From: Liquidambar formosana
Lineage: Eukaryota > Streptophyta > Magnoliopsida > Saxifragales > Altingiaceae
Assembly: GCA_039720395.1 (NCBI GenBank)
Contig: CM077824.1
Location: 29,789,675 to 29,853,674, forward strand
DNA length: 64,000 bases
Direction of reading: 5' to 3'
Each line of letters opens with the position of its first letter. Position 1 is the stretch's first letter. A model generated the notes under the pieces. The model ran no database searches, was not told the DNA's origin, and saw only the letters and a program-made list of their open reading frames with translations. Below are positions 59,701-64,000 of this stretch, one piece after another. Position numbers and translations under genes: made by a program.

Positions 59701-61428
59701 TCTAATAGTACAACACCTTCCCCCCCCCCCCCCCCCCCCCCCTTTTTTTTTCATCCTGATAGATTTGAGTGGAACACCTATCCTGTAGTGGGAAAGACAA
59801 CATCGTTCTCTCTCTCTCTCTCTCTCAAAATCATAGTTATGTAGAAGAAGTGGCAGAGTTGAAGCATCAAGAAAAGCAAAATGTAACATCAGAACTCAAA
59901 CCTACTAACCATCATGGGATCATAATAGGAGTCTCACTTTATGGACAAGTTCCATATCATAATTCATAATGATGGTATTAGCAGTAGTAGTATGCTCAAC
60001 TCAACAAAGCCTTAATCCTAACTCCATGGGGTTGGCTTCATGAATCCTTTTATGCCATTTAGTTCTTTCCATTGGGCCATATCTTTTGTCAAATCCTTAG
60101 CACACATGTCCTTTCTAATCATTTCTAACCACATTAGTTGAGGCCTTCCTCTTGCCCTTTCAAGACTTTCTAATTGAATTAAGTCGCCCAGTGCATTTTA
60201 GGTCTTCTTTGCATATGATATCAATAATAATAATTATATGCAATACTAATAGTGATTATTTATCAATATCGATATCAATAGTAATACTTACATTAGTAGT
60301 AGTTTTCTTATTGTTTGAACTCATCAGAATAAATCCTACTTTTTGAATTGAAAAAAAAAGAAGTGTGAATCCTACTCCATTTTGACATATCAAAATCCAA
60401 ATCTTCTGTGTATGCATGAGACTACAAATTCTCTCATGGCCTTCTCCAGTTCTCCCTCTTTCATTGCCTTCAAAATAAAACTTACCTGTAACATGATTGG
60501 TTTTCTCTGTGCATATCTTAAAGACTTCAACTCAGTTGAAGCTTTCTTGTTTACGCCCACAGGGGTCATTCCTGGGTTTTGTTGAATGCACTAATTTCTA
60601 ATTTTATATTTCTTTGAGCTTTGTTGCTCATTCATAATAACATTCTCTCATCTGCTGCAGATGATATTTTAAAAAAAAATTTCTCTCGTCTGCTGCATTC
60701 AGCTTCTCAATATCTGTTCCCTTTTTTTTTTGTCCTGTCATTTACTCTCCTTGTGTTATTCGATGTGACAGTCACATAAAACACTTTGGAAGTACATCTT
60801 CACCCTTTTCACATACTCCTCGACCTCTCTTTCATCATAATTAGGATTGTATAACTGTGCAACATCTTTTGATCTAGCTTGATTCATTGTCATATAAAAT
60901 TCGTATTCTTCATGTATCTAGTTTTCACAATCTCTGCTGCATCTTTTGTTTATGACATAAATCAAGGGACTTCATCTTCAATGCTGAAGTAAATTTTTGC
61001 AGAAGAAGCGTTAGTCTCAAATCTGACCCCGATCTTAGCTTATAATTGCTAATGACTCATTTACCTCACTTTTCATCATGTGCCCATGTCACTTTTTAAT
61101 TTTGAGTTGAAATAGTTAAAACAGTGATTAAAAAACCAGTCTTCCATTAGACCACATCTAGTGAAAAATTTCTTGGTAAACATATTAGAGTTTTTGAAAT
61201 ACCTATCATACTTTAAGATGCTGGCCTGTTGCACTAAATCTGGAGTTTCTGTTTCTTCTTTGCTTAATAGCTTTTGTGCTTTCGTTGGTCTACTTTCTGG
61301 TGATTTAATTAATTTATTTTTTGGGTGCAATTCTGGTGATTTAATTTATGTTTATCTTGTTAGGTACATTGGCATCCAAATATGAAAAGCTGGGGGGAGA
61401 AGTGAAATGGATGGGCAAGCCTGATAAG
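36129..61428 (+). CDS. HAD-superfamily class IIA (NagD-like) hydrolase gene, 5' six exons
   Basis: Exons 36129-36212, 38811-38880, 39009-39168, 49470-49551, 59454-59670 and 61364-61428 join in frame (phases 0, 1, 2, 0, 1, 0) to 226 residues without a stop; the gene continues past the window. HAD motif I is [12 protein letters not shown] (nucleophile Asp33), motif II is VIISNSS (Ser66) and motif III Lys223 lies in MGKPDK. The usual second Asp of motif I is Phe35; related HAD-IIA proteins have D-x-W/F-G-V there. Motif IV and the C-terminal third should be in later exons. Such proteins are usually phosphatases of small phosphorylated molecules; the substrate is unknown. Introns 3 and 4 are about 10 kb each through transposon insertion. 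No signal peptide is evident. The start chosen is the first of two adjacent ATGs. Confidence 0.85.
36213..38810 (+). other. HAD intron 1, with a LINE fragment
   Basis: gtaggt...tgtgtag. Apart from the LINE fragment at 37140-38055 nothing is recognised. The remainder is AT-rich. Confidence 0.75.
37140..38055 (+). mobile_element. L1-type LINE fragment (3' end)
   Basis: Decayed frames encode LINE features: FWEDFSFF near 37210 and the zinc-binding C-terminal domain [15 protein letters not shown] at 37552-37596 (zf-RVT), followed by [10 protein letters not shown]. It ends near 38052 in a short A run (ccaaaaaaaag). The reverse transcriptase core is absent, so it is 5'-truncated. It is related to, but distinct from, the LINE in intron 3. 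Confidence 0.75.
38811..38880 (+). CDS. HAD gene exon 2 (motif I)
   Basis: Acceptor tgtgtag, donor gtatgt. Codes [19 protein letters not shown] and following residues; holds the nucleophile Asp33. Ends in phase 1. Confidence 0.9.
39009..39168 (+). CDS. HAD gene exon 3 (motif II)
   Basis: Acceptor gtgccag, donor gtttgc. Codes [14 protein letters not shown], then [18 protein letters not shown]. Ends in phase 2. Intron 2 is only 128 bp. Confidence 0.9.
41118..43403 (-). mobile_element. Small non-autonomous LTR retrotransposon (2.3 kb)
   Basis: LTRs 41118-41426 (309 bp) and 43048-43403 (356 bp; the longer one has extra segments such as 'ggctcctaggggtgtttgg'). The target duplication cttag is at 41113-41117 and 43404-43408. 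On the minus strand TGGTATCAAAG follows the right LTR, a tRNA-Met-type primer site. The 1.6-kb interior has minus-strand frames only (41581-41838, 41905-42108 with a coiled-coil-like stretch, and 42294-42707) and no protease, integrase or RT. It must depend on enzymes from another element. Confidence 0.85.
41905..42108 (-). CDS. Short ORF in non-autonomous LTR element, coiled-coil-like
   Basis: 67 codons from [23 protein letters not shown], then a heptad-rich stretch with [15 protein letters not shown]. It lies just downstream of the primer site and leader, where gag would be. It resembles no protein I can name; it may be a gag-derived remnant or non-coding. Confidence 0.3.
   Translation of the reverse strand: MEPTQFEIVVKALQNMSAKLDQKMDQYYSDLNAGFDRLDKALQQLDLKLNKKKCLTHFALCFGLQLL
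44970..45341 (-). mobile_element. TRIM element (terminal-repeat retrotransposon in miniature)
   Basis: 372 bp. LTRs 44970-45081 (112 bp) and 45231-45341 (111 bp), starting tgttaagtttccaacc and ending ttcccaaca. Target duplication caaag at 44965-44969 and 45342-45346 is perfect. On the minus strand TGGTATCAGAGC follows the right LTR (primer site), and ctccccct after the left LTR is the polypurine tract complement. No coding capacity. Confidence 0.95.
46050..46258 (-). mobile_element. SINE-like repeat, degraded
   Basis: The minus strand matches the SINE at 62349-62585 over ggacaacccaagattta, ggtttaggttccatgggtgg and a taaaaataaataaat tail. The B-box-like 'gttcgattcctcg' is present, but the 5' part has decayed. 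Confidence 0.7.
46474..46520 (+). mobile_element. Tiny 5'-truncated retroposon tail
   Basis: A 47-bp segment ends in an A/G-rich tail (tcaaaaaaaaagaaaagaaa) and is flanked by gagatcagggt (46463-46473) and gagatcggggt (46521-46531). The 11-bp near-identical flanks look like a LINE-type target duplication around an extremely truncated insertion. Confidence 0.45.
48931..49330 (-). mobile_element. RTE-type LINE fragment
   Basis: On the minus strand 49326-49126 encodes [19 protein letters not shown] followed by [10 protein letters not shown], the characteristic C-terminal end of plant RTE reverse transcriptases. The DNA at 48940-48990 (ctcaacaaagccttgaatcc) matches the conserved 3' end of these LINEs and of the SINEs that share it. 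Only the 3' end remains. Confidence 0.75.
49470..49551 (+). CDS. HAD gene exon 4
   Basis: Acceptor taaatag, donor gtatga. Codes [19 protein letters not shown] and SDRGAISLE. Follows phase 2 and ends phase 0. Confidence 0.9.
49944..50170. repeat. hAT left subterminal palindrome cluster
   Basis: Many CGATATATCG/TCGATATATCGAC motifs lie within about 220 bp, mirrored at 59040-59171. In hAT elements such repeats are bound by the transposase; here this is inferred. Confidence 0.8.
52251..52454 (+). repeat. 5' LTR of intron-4 copia element
   Basis: Starts cattgttctcatatt and ends ctataatgca; matches the right LTR with several substitutions. Confidence 0.9.
52688..56115 (+). pseudogene. Copia polyprotein, decayed
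   Basis: Gag is almost gone: the coding remnant starts close to the CCHC knuckle ([14 protein letters not shown], about 52770). Then come protease (VIDSGTNN), integrase ([28 protein letters not shown]), reverse transcriptase ([38 protein letters not shown]) and RNase H ([29 protein letters not shown]). The frame is broken by several shifts and stops, many of them TAG. Integrase-before-RT order confirms copia. Not functional. Confidence 0.9.
56216..56424 (+). repeat. 3' LTR of intron-4 copia element
   Basis: Starts tgttaacattgttctta and ends ctataactca, directly after a purine-rich tract. Confidence 0.9.
59040..59171. repeat. hAT right subterminal palindrome cluster
   Basis: cgatatcgatattgtcgata, gatatatcc and catcgatatcgatatt motifs mirror the left end, finishing taaagtccttg at 59171. 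Confidence 0.8.
59454..59670 (+). CDS. HAD gene exon 5
   Basis: Acceptor ggttgtag, donor gtaaaa. Codes [20 protein letters not shown], the cap-region segment, and [20 protein letters not shown]. Ends in phase 1. Confidence 0.9.
59671..61363 (+). other. HAD intron 5
   Basis: gtaaaa...ttgttag, 1.7 kb. Holds a 23-C run at 59720-59742 followed by T, a (CT)n run near 59807, and an RTE/SINE 3'-end-like fragment at 59985-60165. No gene is seen in the rest. Confidence 0.8.
59985..60165 (-). mobile_element. RTE-LINE / SINE 3'-end-like fragment
   Basis: ctcaacaaagccttaatcc, ggggttggcttcatgaatcc and ccattgggccatatctttt match the widespread plant repeat that forms the conserved 3' end of RTE LINEs and some SINEs. 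Orientation is as at 48931-49330. Confidence 0.6.
61364..61428 (+). CDS. HAD gene exon 6 (motif III lysine)
   Basis: Acceptor cttgttag, donor gtgatg. Codes [20 protein letters not shown] and Lys226; Lys223 is the conserved motif III residue. Ends in phase 0. The next exon, with the acidic motif IV, is not in the window. Confidence 0.9.
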
Positions 61429-61455
61429 GTGATGCAATCACAGTATTTTTAGTAT

Positions 61456-61680
61456 CCCCCCCCCCCCCCCCCCCCTCTTTTTTTCTCTTTCTGTTTATAT
61501 TTACAGACACATATTGCATCCTGTCACATCTTTGCTCAAATTCACGCGCAGTTACAAAGATTTACTCAACATTACTCCCCCTTTTTTCTCTGTTTATATT
61601 TACAGACACATATTGCATCCTAACTGTCACATCTTTGCTCAAATTCACGTGCAGTTACAAAGCTGTACTCAACATTACTT
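61456..61680. repeat. Poly-C run and 99-bp tandem duplication in HAD intron 6
   Basis: 20 C at 61456-61475, then two copies of a 99-bp unit (about 61490-61588 and 61589-61680) containing acagacacatattgcatcc and gcagttacaaag, with a few differences. Confidence 0.85.
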
Positions 61681-61851
61681 AATGCACATCACACATAATA
61701 TCCCTTCCTTGTATATAGGATAATTTAATTTGTATGCTTGCCTTGCCTTCCAAAATAAAAAAATCTGGACAATGCCATTACTTCAGGAACTTTCAAGTTA
61801 GAACATATATGTTTAGCAGCCTGTGTGCAACAGTATTTTCTAACTTCTTGG

Positions 61852-61963
61852 TGTAAAGTTTCCAACTTAAAGGCCTAAGCTTGTAAGTGGAGGGTCCAAA
61901 CAGGTATATGAATACATGTTTAACTTAATATTTAATCAATGTGGGATGTGGGACTTTCCAACA
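61852..61963 (-). repeat. Solo LTR of the TRIM family
   Basis: 112 bp, tgtaaagtttccaac...gactttccaaca, similar to the LTRs at 44970-45341. Target duplication cttgg at 61847-61851 and 61964-61968 is perfect. No internal region. Confidence 0.95.
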
Positions 61964-61968
61964 CTTGG

Positions 61969-62348
61969 AAAGTTTCGTATTGTTCACTACCATTTATGTT
62001 AAGCAAATATAAATCATATCTATCATGTGTCATTTCATTAATTATTTGCAAATTTTTTCTCATAATCTAAGTCCAAACAATATTAAAAATTTTAAAAATA
62101 TTCTTCCCACTTCTTGAATCACTACCAAATTATTCCTGATAGCCTTGTCAAAATATGTCTTTACAGTTGGTCCTTGATATTTCCATGTGAAAGAGACTTT
62201 TTAATGCACACAAACTTAATTGATTAGGAATTCTTTTCAATCACAAGATTAGATGATGATGTTAAGCAGAATATCTAGAAGAGGAATATCAAGACCAACC
62301 TTAGGGATATAACCAAACCAATTTTAATCCATCTTAATAAGGTGCACT
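61969..62348. other. AT-rich DNA, no gene recognised
   Basis: No coding sequence supported. The right end carries the left copy of the SINE target duplication, aataaggtgcact at 62336-62348. It may belong to the LTR that continues after the SINE. Confidence 0.4.
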
Positions 62349-62585
62349 TACCCACCCTTGGGTACTCAGTACCCCAGTTGGTAAGGGCGAACTTGGAAAT
62401 GTGTGGTTAGGCACACGATCATGGGTTTGATTCCCCGCTGGGACAACCCAAGATTTAACTGGGGTCGTGGTGGTGGGTTGTTGCGCTAGTCTCCCCAGGG
62501 GTTTAGGTTCCATGGGTGGGTCCAAAGGGCTTGTTATGGGATGGTTCCCCCATTATAAAAATAAATAAAATAAAATAAAATAAAA
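62349..62585 (+). mobile_element. tRNA-derived SINE with 13-bp target duplication
   Basis: About 237 bp, with a tRNA-like head, a B-box-like ggtttgattcc near 62425 and an A-rich tail (aaataaaataaaataaaa). It is flanked by aataaggtgcact at 62336-62348 and 62586-62598, a perfect target duplication. A degraded relative lies at 46050-46258. Confidence 0.9.
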
Positions 62586-62598
62586 AATAAGGTGCACT

Positions 62599-63688
62599 GG
62601 CAAGAATAAAACTCCCAATATTCTTCTCATTGTTCTCAAACTCCAAGCTACACACAATCAACCTTCTTCCATCACAATCAATCAAAAAATATATAAAAGC
62701 AATAAAAAGATGGAGAACACAAGAGTTACGCAGAAAACCCCCACTTGGGGAGAAACCATGGCCCTACACCCAAACAATCCACTATTTCAAGCAAGACTTA
62801 CAAGATAAGGTAAGTAATACATTACAATTCGTATACCTGGAAATTGACTCATATCCTTTAATCTCGTGCTTGTAAACTGAGCTTTGTTCCCAAGCTTGCC
62901 CCACAAATGCCATGCGGCTTCCGAGATGCCTTCTCAAACAACCTTCTCGAATAGTGTGAATGGAGATCATACCAAAGTCTCACATGATGTCCTAGGTGAG
63001 CTAGGTATATAAGAAATCTCTATAGATGAATGGAGATAGGTGTAACACTTAAGCTCATACTCATAGCAAGAACTCATCAATGTAGGTGTTTCTCTCTCTA
63101 GAATCATAGTAGCCTCTACCTTGCCTCCCTCATCTCTCTATAGGCAAATAAAACTCGAGGAATATTTATATCTAGGGCTTTTAGATGTGTGTAGGGTTTC
63201 AAAAGAGAGCAAGAAGATGAACCTCAGAATGGCTCCATCGAATGGCTTGGGTTAGTAGTTTGAATGTCGAGATGGTTGAGAACAGACCCAGCTTCCGCCA
63301 CGTTTGAACGTCCCCTATAGGTTGTTCAAATGTCAAGTCTCCCAAGAACAAATTGAACTCTTGGGTTACATGACTTTTGAATAGCATAAGCCATGCGTTC
63401 GAACAGACCTGAAAATTTCCGAAAATAACCTTAATTCTTTTAAATTTCAACTAAAATTACACCTACATCACACGAGGTCTACAAAGAAAAAACAACTAAC
63501 CACCTAAGGTTCATTAAGGCCTCTTGGTCACTTACCATGCCTAATTTAGAGTTGTTACATCCTCACAAAAGTCTTCAAGCTTCAATCTTCAAGGTAGCGC
63601 ATGACATAGACTCACTAAAGTGACACAAAATACAACCCTTGGTTCTTGTTCATGGAATTCGTCTACATTAGATCCTAGGTCCTAACAA
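62599..63688 (-). mobile_element. Probable LTR (3' LTR) of a copia-type element, left border uncertain
   Basis: The segment ends ggtcctaaca at about 63688 and is followed by atttctccttttggc, whose complement gccaaaaggagaaat is a polypurine tract. That arrangement is the left LTR of a minus-strand element. No partner LTR lies in the window, and the left border (possibly before the SINE) was not found. Confidence 0.45.
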
Positions 63689-63791
63689 TTTCTCCTTTTG
63701 GCAGTTCCATGGAAAAACCACACAACAAAAAATAAATTTAACAGCCCCATACAATAACTTAATCTGACCTATTTGTGACATTTAGTAGATT

Positions 63792-63971
63792 TGTGTAAAT
63801 ACTGCATAATAAGGAAGGAAGAGGAGAGTTTGAAGAGAAATTGATGAGAGAACTTAGGCTCCCTTGTGATTTATTATTTTTATTAAAGTAAATATAACGA
63901 CATAAATACCCTTCATCTTGTCAAAAACAAATAAAATATAGAACTTAGAAAACTAATTACTCATTCCAACA
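63792..63971 (-). mobile_element. LTR of another minus-strand retrotransposon, cut by window edge
   Basis: About 180 bp, tgtgtaaatactgcataa...cattccaaca, followed by ctccccctcaagttggtg, the complement of a typical polypurine tract. The body lies beyond 64000. It inserted into the element whose polypurine tract is at 63689-63705. Confidence 0.65.
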
Positions 63972-64000
63972 CTCCCCCTCAAGTTGGTGTGAAGATATCA

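Noticed and set aside
62349..62585. A functional tRNA gene
   Set aside because: The B-box-like motif belongs to a SINE with an A-rich tail and target duplication; no cloverleaf can be drawn.

Overview
The window is a piece of a flowering-plant nuclear genome, most likely a woody dicot. I cannot name the species. The evidence is AT-rich non-coding DNA, one gene with canonical GT..AG introns of up to about 10 kb, and a dense nest of plant transposable elements (CACTA, MULE, hAT, Stowaway, copia, TRIM, L1 and RTE LINEs, SINE). I see no bacterial genes, CRISPR array, rRNA gene or tRNA gene.

Layout. 1-2058: unclassified DNA, a 100-bp-arm foldback, and the start of a tandem repeat array. 2059-19181: a CACTA-type element with CACTAC-like ends and subterminal repeats. 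It carries a captured fragment of a ribosomal-L1-domain gene and a second exon-like fragment, and it is itself interrupted by a young complete copia element (5014-15023, identical-length 1655-bp LTRs, TSD gaatg, intact 1219-aa polyprotein on the minus strand). 19182-21756: the tandem array resumes. 21757-25481: a probable gypsy-type LTR broken by a solo copia LTR (23783-25438). 25674-25934: a Stowaway MITE. 26011-35953: an element with about 80-bp inverted ends that encloses an 8-kb MULE (27536-35536). The MULE has long terminal inverted repeats, a decayed transposase gene and a second decayed gene.

36129-61428 and beyond the right edge: the only host gene I can support, a HAD-superfamily (class IIA, NagD-like) phosphatase-type protein on the plus strand. 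Six exons encode the first 226 residues and all splice phases agree. Its introns hold most of the remaining transposons. Intron 1 has an L1-LINE fragment. Intron 3 (10.3 kb) has an L1 LINE broken by a TIR element that itself carries a small LTR element, then by an unclassified element carrying a TRIM, plus an RTE-LINE fragment. Intron 4 (9.9 kb) is mostly a hAT element with a perfect 8-bp TSD, into which a second copia element inserted. The last 2.6 kb hold a solo TRIM LTR, a SINE with a 13-bp TSD, and the edges of two further LTR elements.

Together these give a readable insertion order, fixed by target-site duplications and one unoccupied paralogous site. The points most worth a second look are the 180-bp direct repeats abutting the MULE ends, a roughly 70-bp minisatellite of TATAGTCGACTATA palindromes inside that MULE, a recurrent CAG-to-TAG pattern of nonsense codons in the older elements, and the transposon nest ending only about 175 bp upstream of the HAD start codon.
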